A DNA stretch of 64,000 nt. Origin: JAXLSZ01 sp046330315 (lineage in GTDB: Bacteria > Actinomycetota > Thermoleophilia > Solirubrobacterales > 70-9). The stretch spans positions 1-64,000 of the forward strand of contig JAXLSZ010000009.1 of assembly GCA_046330315.1 (NCBI GenBank). Reading direction: 5' to 3'. Positions 1 to 7,550 of the stretch are shown one piece after another. Position 1 is the stretch's first letter, and the number at the start of each line of letters is the position of its first letter. The notes beneath the pieces are model-generated. The model was not told where the DNA came from, made no database searches, and worked only from the letters and a program-made list of their open reading frames with translations. The translations under genes and the position numbers were made by a program.

Positions 1-286
1 CGATGAACATCGACTGGATCAGCTCCAGGGGGATCTGGTTGGTGAGCCCGGTCACCCCGCCGCGCTCCGAGGAGAAGGCCTCCCAGTCGAGGCTGACGGC
101 GCGCACGTTGTCGGCCCGCGTCACCGACCAGAATCCCTCCTCGTTCTCCCAGGTGTTGATCTCGCTCCAGTGCACCGGGCACTCGCGCCTCAGCCGCCGG
201 AAGATCTCGTGCGGGGGCCCGTCCTCCCAGTTCTCGTGGTCGGCGACCGCGATCTGGTCGAGGTCCTGCTGGGGCTCGGCTGCCAT
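1..286 (-). CDS. Cytochrome P450, N-terminal part (cut by window start)
   Basis: The reverse strand reads from ATG at 286 off the window edge, giving 95 codons. A purine-rich AAGGAGGAT ribosome site precedes the ATG closely. The sequence has the early P450 layout: an acidic leader, then HEIFRRLRRECPVHW, then GFWSVTRADNV and DWEAFSSERGGV. That order resembles bacterial CYP families acting on steroids or other lipids. The heme-binding Cys loop lies outside the window, so substrate class is a guess. The gene is divergent from the TetR gene at 374 and shares the palindromic operator at 336-360, which suggests TetR control. Confidence 0.8.
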   Translation of the reverse strand, partial: MAAEPQQDLDQIAVADHENWEDGPPHEIFRRLRRECPVHWSEINTWENEEGFWSVTRADNVRAVSLDWEAFSSERGGVTGLTNQIPLELIQSMFI

Positions 287-335
287 CCTGATCCTCCTTT
301 GGCTTGATCGGTGCTGGGGGGACCATAGCGGATTC

Positions 336-360
336 GACATAATGTCTGACATAGCGTCAG
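336..360. promoter_or_regulatory. Overlapping palindromic operator between P450 and TetR genes
   Basis: Three inverted repeats overlap here: GACAT-A-ATGTC (336-346), ATGTC-T-GACAT (342-352) and CTGAC-N5-GTCAG (346-360). It lies between the divergent P450 start at 286 and the TetR start at 374, immediately upstream of the latter. TetR proteins usually autoregulate through such palindromes. That this TetR binds here is inference from position and symmetry. Confidence 0.6.
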
Positions 361-373
361 CAAATGTTAGGAT

Positions 374-1027
374 GTGGGCGTGCCGGCAGCGGCGACAGCC
401 CGGCGCGACAGCCGTCGCAGACGCCACGAGAGGACCCGGGCGCGGATCGTCGAGACGGCCCTGCGCCTCAGCGGGCACCGTCCGTTCAAGGACCTGACCG
501 TGGACGAGATCGCCCGCGGGGCTGGCGTCTCCCGGACCGCCTTCTACATCTACTTCGGCGACAAGGGGGAGCTGCTGCTGGCCGCCGTGGAGGAGCTCGC
601 CCAGGAGCTGTTCGCCGAGGCCGAGCGCTGGTGGCGCGGGGACGGCGACCCCGAGGAGCTGGTCCGCGAGGCCGTCTCGGGAGTCGTCATCGCCTACGCG
701 AAGGGCGCGAGCGTGCTGCGGGTGGCGACCGAGGTCTCGACCTACGACGACGAGGTCGGGGCCTTCTGGCTGGCGCTGATGGAGCGCTTCATCGCCGCCA
801 CCGAGGAGCAGATCCGCTCCGAGCAGCAGCGCGGGCGGGTCTCCGAGGCGCTCGACGCCCGGGCCACGGCGGAGGCGCTCAACTGGATGACCGAGCGCTG
901 CTGCTACGTCTTCCTGGCTCGGGGGGAGCGCAGCCCGCAGGCGCTGATCGAGACGCTCACCGGCGTCTGGCTTTCGACGCTCTACGGCCGGCCGGCCGGC
1001 CGCCCCGCGGGGCCCGGGCTGCGCTAG
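374..1027 (+). CDS. TetR/AcrR family transcriptional regulator
   Basis: The protein has 217 residues. After a basic leader comes the TetR helix-turn-helix at about residues 20-65, including VDEIARGAGVSRTAFYIYF, followed by a helical ligand-binding domain with no family I recognise. Translation starts at GTG 374 or the in-frame GTG at 380; no strong ribosome site precedes either. It is divergent from the P450 gene and lies just downstream of the palindromes at 336-360, so it is probably an autorepressor that also controls the P450. Confidence 0.85.
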   Translation: MGVPAAATARRDSRRRRHERTRARIVETALRLSGHRPFKDLTVDEIARGAGVSRTAFYIYFGDKGELLLAAVEELAQELFAEAERWWRGDGDPEELVREAVSGVVIAYAKGASVLRVATEVSTYDDEVGAFWLALMERFIAATEEQIRSEQQRGRVSEALDARATAEALNWMTERCCYVFLARGERSPQALIETLTGVWLSTLYGRPAGRPAGPGLR

Positions 1028-1152
1028 ACTCGCGCCCGGCCAGGGGACTTTTCGCCGGCGGTGCAACTTTCTGGCAGTCGGCGGTTTGTGTCCCGAGAAG
1101 AGGCTTTCGGAAAGACTCGCCCGCCTGCGGCGGGCATGGACGAGGAGGATCT

Positions 1153-2565
1153 GTGGCAAGCAGCAAGGGCAAGCGGTTCACGGTGGCAGCGGTGGCAGCG
1201 GCAGCGCTGCTGGTGCCGGCGTTCGCCAGCGGGACGGCGTCCGCGAAGAGCAAGGGCAAGGTCCTAACGGTCTGCAAGCACGGCTGCAAGTACCGCACGA
1301 TCCAGGCCGCGGTCGACGCCTCCGGGCGCGGCGCGACCGTCCGGGTGAAGCCGGGCAAGTACGTCGAGGGCGTCCAGGTCAGCGGCTCCAGGCACGACGG
1401 CCTGAAGATCATCGGCACCGGCCGCAAGCCCGGCGCCGTGGTGCTCGACGGCAAGAACGCCAAGCTCAGGGACGGCAGCCTGGCCAACAACGGGGTCGAG
1501 GGCATCGGGGTCGACCGCCTCACGGTCGCCAACATGAAGGTGATGCGCTACGCCGCGAACGGCGTCTACACGCACGGCTCCAGCGACAACAAGGCGACGG
1601 CCTGCCACGGCTACACGATGAGGAACATGGTCGCGGCCTTCAACCGCTCCTACGGCCTCTTCGCCTTCAACTGCATCGGCGGACGCATGACCGACTCGGT
1701 CGGCTACGGCCAGGGCGACTCCGCGTACTACGTCGGGGGGACCCCCTTCCAGTCGAAGCCGAAGTGGACCTCGCTCGACCACCTCACCGGCTTCCGCAAC
1801 GTGCTGGGCTTCTCCGGCACCAACTCGAAGTACGTGAACATCCACGACAACGACTTCTTCAACAACGGCGCCGGGATCGTGCCCAACACGCTCGACTCCG
1901 AGCCCTACGAGCCGACCACCGGCGGAGTGATCCAGGACAACAACATCTTCTGGAACAACTTCAACTACTACCTGCCGGCCTCCAACGTGAAGACCGTTTC
2001 GGGCGGCTTGGGGACGGTCGGAACCCTGGAGCTGAACTACCCGATCGGGGCGGGCGTGATCGTCTTCGGTGGCGACGGCTGGACGGTGAAGAACAACAGG
2101 ATCTTCGGCAACTACCAGTGGGGCGCGGCCGCCTTCTCGGACCCGTTCAACACTGGCGACGATGCGACCAGCCGCAACAACCGGTTCATCGACAACAAGA
2201 TGGGCCGGAACGGCACCGACAAGAACGGGACGGCCGTGTACGGGGCCGACTTCTGGGTCGACGGCTCGGGCTCGGGGAACTGCTTCTCGGGCAACGGCGC
2301 CGCGGCGACGTTCGATCCCTCGAGCGTGAACACGCTGGCCTTCCTGTATCCGAGCTGCCCGGCTCCGGGCAGCTCCGGCACCGGCACCAGCATCGGGGAC
2401 ACCGACCAGCAGTTCGGCGACCTGATCAATTACGTCGGCTCGGACAACACGAACCCGGCGGACGGCCCCGAGCAGATGGAGTGCGGCTGGACCCAGCACT
2501 CGCACCCCGCCTTCAAGGGCTACAAGCCGCTGAAGATCACCCCGGGCCCGGTCTGCCTGCCATGA
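1153..2565 (+). CDS. Secreted right-handed parallel beta-helix protein
   Basis: I chose GTG 1153 because GAGGAGGA lies just upstream and a signal peptide follows at once (basic KGKRF, then an Ala/Val core ending near TASAKS). The mature part of about 440 residues begins like pectate-lyase-like/NosD beta-helix proteins: TVCKHGCKYRTIQAAVDA, then VRVKPGKYVEGVQV. Repeating Asn-rich coils follow (NNGVEGIGVDRLTVANMKV, NDFFNNGAGIVPNTL). Such folds bind or cleave polysaccharides, or act as periplasmic scaffolds as NosD does in copper-enzyme maturation. The stop overlaps the next start as ATGA, so it is co-translated with a cupredoxin and multicopper oxidase. No catalytic residues could be assigned. 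Confidence 0.8.
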   Translation: MASSKGKRFTVAAVAAAALLVPAFASGTASAKSKGKVLTVCKHGCKYRTIQAAVDASGRGATVRVKPGKYVEGVQVSGSRHDGLKIIGTGRKPGAVVLDGKNAKLRDGSLANNGVEGIGVDRLTVANMKVMRYAANGVYTHGSSDNKATACHGYTMRNMVAAFNRSYGLFAFNCIGGRMTDSVGYGQGDSAYYVGGTPFQSKPKWTSLDHLTGFRNVLGFSGTNSKYVNIHDNDFFNNGAGIVPNTLDSEPYEPTTGGVIQDNNIFWNNFNYYLPASNVKTVSGGLGTVGTLELNYPIGAGVIVFGGDGWTVKNNRIFGNYQWGAAAFSDPFNTGDDATSRNNRFIDNKMGRNGTDKNGTAVYGADFWVDGSGSGNCFSGNGAAATFDPSSVNTLAFLYPSCPAPGSSGTGTSIGDTDQQFGDLINYVGSDNTNPADGPEQMECGWTQHSHPAFKGYKPLKITPGPVCLP

Positions 2566-2960
2566 GGCGACGGATCCTTGCGTCGGCGACGGCCGCGACC
2601 GCCCTTGTGGCGGTCGCGGTGCCGGCCGCCGGCGCCTTCGGAAGCTCAGCCCAGGGGGTCGCCAAGCCCCTTCCCAAGCCGAAGGTCGTGACCGTCGGCG
2701 ACGACTATTTCGCGCCGGTGAGCGTCAGCGTCAAGACCGGTTCCCGGGTCCAGTGGAAGTGGGCCCCGATGAACTTCGACACCCACAACGTGGTGCTCTC
2801 GAAGGGGCCGAAGTCGGTCAAGCGGGGGCAGTTCAAGTCCTCCAGCGGCGCGATCGGGATCAAGTTCATCCGCAAGTTCACCGTTCCCGGCAGCTACAGG
2901 TTCGTCTGCACCTTCCATCGCGCGCTGATGCAGATGACGCTCACCGTCAAGAAGCGCTAG
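2562..2960 (+). CDS. Secreted cupredoxin (plastocyanin-like blue copper protein)
   Basis: The product is a 132-residue protein with a signal peptide (MRRRILASATAATALVAVAV). The cupredoxin motifs are complete: DDYFAPVSVSVKTGSRVQW, then DTHNVV with the first Cu-binding His, then VCTFHRALM carrying the Cys, second His and axial Met. It should be a small exported electron carrier. The start overlaps the stop of the beta-helix gene (ATGA) and the multicopper oxidase follows after 10 nt. The pair could therefore act as electron donor or acceptor for that oxidase, which is inferred from the operon. Confidence 0.87.
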   Translation: MRRRILASATAATALVAVAVPAAGAFGSSAQGVAKPLPKPKVVTVGDDYFAPVSVSVKTGSRVQWKWAPMNFDTHNVVLSKGPKSVKRGQFKSSSGAIGIKFIRKFTVPGSYRFVCTFHRALMQMTLTVKKR

Positions 2961-2970
2961 GGGGCCGCAG

Positions 2971-4023
2971 ATGGGTCCGGACTCAGTGGGTCGCCGCGAC
3001 TTCCTCTCCGGCGCGGGGGGGCTGCTGCTCTGCACGCTGGCCGGGAAGAAGGTCTTCCTCGACAAGGGCGCCGACCTGCCGAAGATGGCTGCCGGCGTGC
3101 CCGTGCCCCCCAAGGTCAGGGCCGCCGAGGCCAAGGGCCAGAGCGAGGCACCCCGCACCCTGCTCGCCTCCACCGGCGCCGGGCAGGTGCGTGAGTACTG
3201 GATCCGCGCCGAGCCGGTGAGGTGGAACATCGTCCCCACCGGCCGCGACCAGATGATGAACAAGCCGATCCGCGGCAAGACCACGTTCACGGCCTACGCC
3301 TACCGGCGCTACACCCCGGGCTTCAAGTCCCCGATGGGGCCGGCGAGCATTCCCGGGCCGCTGCTCGAGGCCGAGACCGGCGACCAGATCGTCGTGCACT
3401 TCCAGAACCGCCTGCCTGTCCCGGTCACCATGCACCCCCACGGCGTCTTCTACGACGTCGAGATGGACGGCTCCTACAAGGGCAAGTTCACCGACCCCGG
3501 CGGCTTCGTGCAGAAGAACAGGACCTTCAAGTACGTCTGGGAGGCCCGCGAGGGCACCGAGGGCGTCTGGCTCTACCACGACCACGGCCCGATGGACCTG
3601 CTGCCCGTTCTCAAGGGGATGTTCGGCTGCATCATCGTCCGCCCCGCCGGCGCCGCCAGGCCCGACAGCGAGTTCTTCGTTGCCCTGCACTCCTTCCTGC
3701 CGGTTGCGACCCACCTCAACGCCAGCTTCTCCTGCATCAACGGGCGCGCCTACGCCGGCAACACGCCGAACCTGCGCTCGAAGGTCGGCGACGAAGTGGC
3801 CTTCCACGTGATCGCGCTGGACAACGACTTCCACACCTTCCACATCCACGGCCACCGCTGGACGGACGCCGACGGGCGGGTGATCGACGACCAGACACTC
3901 GGCCCCGGCGACTCCTACTCGCTGGGGTTCATCGAGGACAACCCGGGCCGCTGGTACTACCATTGCCACGTGCCCACACACCTGCACATGGGCATGAACG
4001 GCTGGTACCTGGTCGACCCATGA
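2971..4023 (+). CDS. Tat-exported two-domain multicopper oxidase
   Basis: The product has 350 residues. A twin-arginine signal (GRRDFLSGAGGLLLC) opens it. All four multicopper-oxidase copper motifs are visible in order: MHPHG, YHDHG, FHTFHIHGH and YYHCHVPTHLHMGM, which supply the type 1 and trinuclear sites. The length fits compact two-domain enzymes (small laccase or nitrite-reductase-like) rather than three-domain laccases of about 500 residues. The family oxidises phenols or metal ions with O2 reduction; substrate cannot be read here. Its stop overlaps the next cupredoxin start as ATGA. Confidence 0.9.
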   Translation: MGPDSVGRRDFLSGAGGLLLCTLAGKKVFLDKGADLPKMAAGVPVPPKVRAAEAKGQSEAPRTLLASTGAGQVREYWIRAEPVRWNIVPTGRDQMMNKPIRGKTTFTAYAYRRYTPGFKSPMGPASIPGPLLEAETGDQIVVHFQNRLPVPVTMHPHGVFYDVEMDGSYKGKFTDPGGFVQKNRTFKYVWEAREGTEGVWLYHDHGPMDLLPVLKGMFGCIIVRPAGAARPDSEFFVALHSFLPVATHLNASFSCINGRAYAGNTPNLRSKVGDEVAFHVIALDNDFHTFHIHGHRWTDADGRVIDDQTLGPGDSYSLGFIEDNPGRWYYHCHVPTHLHMGMNGWYLVDP

Positions 4024-4802
4024 GAAGGGGCGCACTCACCGCCCGGGCGAGAAGGGGCGCACTCACCGCCCGGGCGAGAAGGGGCGCACTCACCGCCCTG
4101 CCCGTGGCGGCGACGGCGCTGGCCCTCTCCTCGCCCGCCCAGGCTTCGAACCGCCGCATCGGCATCGGCGACTTCAAGTGGTCCGAGCCGGTGGTGAACA
4201 TCGACCTCGGCGAGCACGTCACCTGGTACTGGATCGGCCCCGACACGATCCACTCGGTGACCGGCTACTCACCCAACGACGCCGGGACCGACTCGGACCC
4301 CAAGACCAGCCTGCCCCGGCACAACCTCGGAGACACGTTCAGCCACACCTTCGACGCCCCGGGCACCTACCTCTTCCGCTGCAAGCTTCACCGCTTCGTA
4401 AGGGGGGAGGTGGTGGTCTCCTCGACGCCCGGCGATCCGGTCGGCGAGCCGGACCGGATTCCCAGCAACCACTTCGACCTGAAGCCCCCGGTCGTGGGCT
4501 CGATCCGGCTCGACCGCCACTCCTTCCGCCACCGGGGCACCGCCATGCGCTTCGCGCTCGACGAGCGGGCACACGTCGACGCCGACTACTACCGGCTGAC
4601 CCCGCGCGGGGGGCGCGTTTTCGCGGGCTGGGCCCAGTGGAACGGGTACGTCGGCTACAACGACGTCCGCTTCGGGGCAGCGCGCAAGCATTTCAAGGCC
4701 AGGCCCGGCGCCTACGTGGCACTGATCCGCGGCACCGACCTCTCGGCCAACGAGGGCGAGCCGAAGGTCCGGAAGTTCCGCATTCTCCCGTCCGCGGGCT
4801 GA
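4020..4802 (+). CDS. Secreted cupredoxin-domain protein with repeat-expanded signal peptide
   Basis: The 260-residue product starts with ATG overlapping the upstream TGA. Its signal peptide n-region is three copies of RRGALTARA, encoded by a 27-nt tandem repeat, before the hydrophobic core LPVAATALALS. A cupredoxin domain follows (about residues 45-135): DFKWSEPVVNIDLGEHVTW, DTIHSVTG with a Cu His, and FRCKLHRFV with Cys and His. The usual axial Met position appears to be Val. A C-terminal all-beta domain of about 110 residues has no recognised function. It is the last gene of the copper operon; the stop lies in a duplicated tract. Confidence 0.8.
   Translation: MRRGALTARARRGALTARARRGALTALPVAATALALSSPAQASNRRIGIGDFKWSEPVVNIDLGEHVTWYWIGPDTIHSVTGYSPNDAGTDSDPKTSLPRHNLGDTFSHTFDAPGTYLFRCKLHRFVRGEVVVSSTPGDPVGEPDRIPSNHFDLKPPVVGSIRLDRHSFRHRGTAMRFALDERAHVDADYYRLTPRGGRVFAGWAQWNGYVGYNDVRFGAARKHFKARPGAYVALIRGTDLSANEGEPKVRKFRILPSAG
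4023..4098. repeat. 27-nt in-frame tandem repeat, about 2.8 copies
   Basis: The unit AGAAGGGGCGCACTCACC plus nine bases occurs at 4023-4049, 4050-4076 and, partially, 4077-4098. It begins directly after the ATG that overlaps the upstream stop. The copies are identical, which suggests recent duplication. Confidence 0.9.
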
Positions 4803-4888
4803 CCCCCCTCATCGCGGGGCACCGCCTCTTCCGCGCGGGCCGACCCCCCTCTCGCGGGGGGCACCGCCTTTTCCGCGTCGGGCTAACC
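4793..4888. repeat. Imperfect tandem repeat of about 39 nt at converging gene ends
   Basis: A unit beginning CGCGGGCTGACCCCCCTC occurs at about 4793-4831 and 4832-4871, with a third fragment near 4873-4888. The first copy contains the TGA of the upstream cupredoxin gene; the last contains the TAG (reverse strand) of the following gene. Confidence 0.75.
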
Positions 4889-5299
4889 CTTCAGGCAGAG
4901 CGCGTAGGCGGTCAGGTCCTGTGGCTGCCCCGTGTCATTCCTCGCGGCCGCCACCCAGATCTCACCATCCGCATTCGGCTTGCTGCCGACGATCGGCATC
5001 GCGAAGGTCGCCCCGGATGCGCCGCCGCTGATCATCCGCGACCCTGCGGGGCACTCGGCCCCGGTCTGGCCGTTGTCGTGATTGGCGACGGTGACGGTGG
5101 ACTTGACCTTGATGATCCTTGCGAGCTTGGTCGCCCGGACCGCGCCGTTGTTGATGTGCCTGGTGTGGACGGCGTTGCTCTGGATGTCCCTGGGTCCGAC
5201 CTTGGCTGCCGCCCAGGCGACGCCTCCGAGGACTACGAACGCGAGGATCGTGACCATCACGTTCGCGTAGGTCAGATGGGAGCGAAGCCGTTGACGCAT
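4883..5299 (-). CDS. Membrane-anchored protein of a Thermoleophilia-type paralogous family
   Basis: The 138-residue start was set at ATG 5299, with GGGGGT upstream; a longer in-frame reading to 5401 lacks support. An N-terminal anchor or signal (RLRSHLTYANVMVTILAF, then VVLGGVAWAAAK) is followed by VGPRDIQSNAVHTRHINNG, a segment I associate with an abundant uncharacterised family in Solirubrobacterales-like genomes. The extracytoplasmic part holds two Cys (GAECPAG, ALCLKG) that may pair. Function is unknown. Confidence 0.75.
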   Translation of the reverse strand: MRQRLRSHLTYANVMVTILAFVVLGGVAWAAAKVGPRDIQSNAVHTRHINNGAVRATKLARIIKVKSTVTVANHDNGQTGAECPAGSRMISGGASGATFAMPIVGSKPNADGEIWVAAARNDTGQPQDLTAYALCLKG

Positions 5300-5490
5300 T
5301 TGGACCCCCTGCTTGTGTTTTCGGAGGGCGGTGGCCAGACAAGGCGGCGAGTGAACTGCTCGCCGCAGACCTGGCGACCGCGGCACGCTCGAGCGTTTCA
5401 CGCCGGTGGGCCCGGGTCAAGCGCGGCACAGGGGGATTCCCGGTCCCGAGCCGTGCCCGGGGGCGAGGGCGGGGGCGGGATCGGTGGCGT

Positions 5491-5536
5491 CGAACGTCCC
5501 GCAGTACCCCGTATAGCAACCACTCCGGGACGTTCG
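5491..5536. repeat. 46-nt hairpin repeat, family A copy 1
   Basis: On the reverse strand a 15-nt arm CGAACGTCCCGGAGT faces ACTGCGGGACGTTCG across a 16-nt loop GGTTGCTATACGGGGT, with one mismatch in the stem. It lies 30 nt beyond the LemA stop in LemA orientation and upstream of the 4883-5299 gene. A second copy with the same arm and loop lengths is at 44190-44235. It may serve as a terminator. Confidence 0.75.
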
Positions 5537-5565
5537 GTGGGTTGCCCGGCGGCAGCGGCCGGTGG

Positions 5566-6291
5566 CTAGGAGGCCGGCGCCTCCGGGGCCGAGCCGCCCT
5601 CCCCGGCCCCGCCTGGGCCGGGCTCCCCGGCCCCGCCTGCGCCGGGGGCGCCGGCCCCGCCTGCGCCGGGCTCCCCGGCCCCGCCTGGGCCGGGAGCGCC
5701 GGCCCCGCCTGGGCCGGGGGCGTCTCCGCCGCCCGAGAAGCTGACCTGGACCGGCTCGCGCTCCGCGGCGACCTCGATCTCGAAGTACTCGCGGGGGGTG
5801 AAGCCGCCCTGGTTGGCGATCACCGAGCCGGGGAACTGCTGGATCGAGGTGTTGTAGGACTGCACGTTGGAGTTGTAGATCCGCCGCGAGGCCTGGATCT
5901 CGTCCTCGAGCTCGGCAAGCTGGCGGCTGAGCTGCTGGAAGTTCTCGGTCGCCCGCAGGGTCGGGTAGTTCTCGGCCACGGCACGCAGGTCGGTGAGCGC
6001 GCCGGTCAGCTTGGCCTCGGCGGCACCGGCCTCGGCCGGCCCGTGCGCGGCCATCGCTTCGGCCCGGGCCTTGGTCGCCTTCTCGAAGACCTCCTTCTCG
6101 TGGGAGGCGTAGCCCTTGACGGTCTCCACCAGGTTGGGCACGAGGTCGTGGCGGCGCTTGAGCTGCACGTCGATCCCGCTCCAGGACTCATCGACGCGGT
6201 TGCGCGAAGCGATGATCGAGTTGCGCTTCCCGATCCAGTAGAGAACGCCGATCACGATGATCACGGCGATCACGATTAGGGCGATGGTCAT
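5566..6291 (-). CDS. lemA: LemA family membrane protein
   Basis: The protein has 241 residues; the start is ATG 6291, with AGGAGGCC upstream. One N-terminal transmembrane helix (TIALIVIAVIIVIGVLYWIG) leads into the LemA coiled domain: NRVDESWSGIDVQLKRRHD, then LVPNLVETVKGYASHE. It ends with the conserved YNTSIQQFPGSVIA region. LemA proteins are surface-exposed helical bundles of unclear role. The C-terminal 50 residues are a Gly/Pro/Ala repeat (GGAGEPGAGGAGAPG type), a species-specific extension encoded by tandem DNA repeats. Confidence 0.93.
   Translation of the reverse strand: MTIALIVIAVIIVIGVLYWIGKRNSIIASRNRVDESWSGIDVQLKRRHDLVPNLVETVKGYASHEKEVFEKATKARAEAMAAHGPAEAGAAEAKLTGALTDLRAVAENYPTLRATENFQQLSRQLAELEDEIQASRRIYNSNVQSYNTSIQQFPGSVIANQGGFTPREYFEIEVAAEREPVQVSFSGGGDAPGPGGAGAPGPGGAGEPGAGGAGAPGAGGAGEPGPGGAGEGGSAPEAPAS
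5595..5720. repeat. GC-rich tandem repeat encoding the LemA C-terminal tail
   Basis: About five related units of roughly 24 nt (GGCCCCGCCTG, one variable base, then GCCGGG and a variable end) lie just inside the 3' end of the reverse-strand LemA gene. They encode GGAG[AE]PG-type repeats. Confidence 0.75.
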
Positions 6292-6381
6292 TTGGCCTCC
6301 TGTGGTGGTGCCCGGGCGAACCAATCCTAGCCTCCCCCTTCGGAAGTAGGATTCGGTAACCCCGGCGGAAGGAGCGCTTGC

Positions 6382-6798
6382 TTGGCCTGTTTCAAGGACT
6401 CCCAGGAGGTCTACGACACCGTCGGCAGGCTGTTCGCCGAGCTGGTCTCCGACGAGGAGCTAGGGCCGAGGTTCCGCAAGGCCGACACGATCGTCCAGTA
6501 CGCCTACACCGCTCCGGAGGCGACGATCACCGTGTGCCTGCGCGAGGGAGAGCCGGGCCGGGTGGACTTCGGCGAGACCGAGATGGAGCCCGAGGTGACG
6601 ATGCGGATGGATGCCGACGTCGCGCACCGTTTCTGGCTGGGCGAGGTGAACGTGCCGATGGCGATCGCCCGCGGGGAGATCAAGACCCAGGGCCCGGTCT
6701 CGAAGATCCTCAGGCTGGTGCCGCTGGCCAAGCCCGCCTTCCCGCGCTACCGGGAGATGCTCCGCACCGACGGCCGCGAGGACCTGATCGGCGCTTGA
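6382..6798 (+). CDS. SCP2 sterol-transfer domain protein
   Basis: The 138-residue product starts at TTG 6382, chosen for the GGAAGGA site eight bases upstream. It has the single-domain SCP2 layout: early helices (VYDTVGRLFAELVSDEEL), then a beta sheet (ATITVCLREGEPGRVDFGE), then MRMDADVAHRFWLGEVNVP and IKTQGPVSKILRLVP. SCP2 domains bind lipids or acyl-CoA in a hydrophobic tunnel. The neighbouring 6815 gene is probably cotranscribed. Confidence 0.85.
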   Translation: MACFKDSQEVYDTVGRLFAELVSDEELGPRFRKADTIVQYAYTAPEATITVCLREGEPGRVDFGETEMEPEVTMRMDADVAHRFWLGEVNVPMAIARGEIKTQGPVSKILRLVPLAKPAFPRYREMLRTDGREDLIGA

Positions 6799-6814
6799 GC
6801 CGGATCGAGGGCAG

Positions 6815-7489
6815 ATGAGCGGGGAGGCTGCCGGGTGGGCGGAGATCGTGCGCCGCTACGGGGAGCGCAACGGCCTCAACTACGAGCAGGTCGGGGGGAT
6901 CAACCCCAAGGACGGCCCGGTGGCGCTGTGCGTGGGCGGGACCAACCGCCTCACCGGTCTGCTCTGGGAGAACACCGAGTTCTGGGGGGCCTGCTGCGAC
7001 GCCGACGAGCGCGAGGTCGGCGGGCTCCTCCACAAGGAGGTCGTCCCCGGCGCGGTGCTCGCCAAGGCCCACATGCCCGACCTCGCCGAGGTGGTCCCCG
7101 CTTTCAACGTGGAGTCGGTGGAGGGCGCCGAGGAGCGCGTCATCCAGCGCCTCGGCCGCAAGGTCGAGTTCGAGTCGATCGACTTCAACCGCCGCTACAT
7201 GGCGACGGTGCCCAGCGAGTACGACCCGGTGGCGCTGCGCGAGCTGTTCAGCCCCGGCTTCCTGGCCTGGGTGACCTCGATCGACAACGTCGTGGACTTC
7301 GGCATCAACGACCGCCAGCTCTGGTTCCTGTGGAGCCTGCGCGAGCGAACCGAGGCCGAGCTCAAGGAGGCGCTGCGAAACGGGGGCCAGCTGTTCAGCC
7401 GGCTGCGGGCGGAGATGGAGGAGAGCGGGATCCACGCCTACCCGCCGGGCCCGTGGTTCGCGGGCCTGGAGCCCTTCCCGGCCGGGTAG
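6815..7489 (+). CDS. Uncharacterised 224-residue protein
   Basis: No family is certain. A weak resemblance to DUF3137-type proteins is suggested by DFNRRYMATVPSEYDPVALR followed by ELFSPGFLAWV. The N-terminal half is rich in Gly and acidic residues (VGGINPKDGPVALCVGG) and no transmembrane helix is evident. It starts with ATG 16 nt after the SCP2 gene, which suggests an operon. The second half may be a long amphipathic helix (ERTEAELKEALRNGGQLF). Confidence 0.65.
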   Translation: MSGEAAGWAEIVRRYGERNGLNYEQVGGINPKDGPVALCVGGTNRLTGLLWENTEFWGACCDADEREVGGLLHKEVVPGAVLAKAHMPDLAEVVPAFNVESVEGAEERVIQRLGRKVEFESIDFNRRYMATVPSEYDPVALRELFSPGFLAWVTSIDNVVDFGINDRQLWFLWSLRERTEAELKEALRNGGQLFSRLRAEMEESGIHAYPPGPWFAGLEPFPAG

Positions 7490-7550
7490 CCCCTGGAGCC
7501 GGTCCCGGCAGCGCCGGGATCGCGGGCCCACGTCGCGCCGGCTCGGCGCC

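Noticed and set aside
1264..2505. Long open frame antisense to the beta-helix gene
   Set aside because: It is the usual shadow frame of GC-rich coding DNA; the forward frame has a signal peptide and conserved coils.
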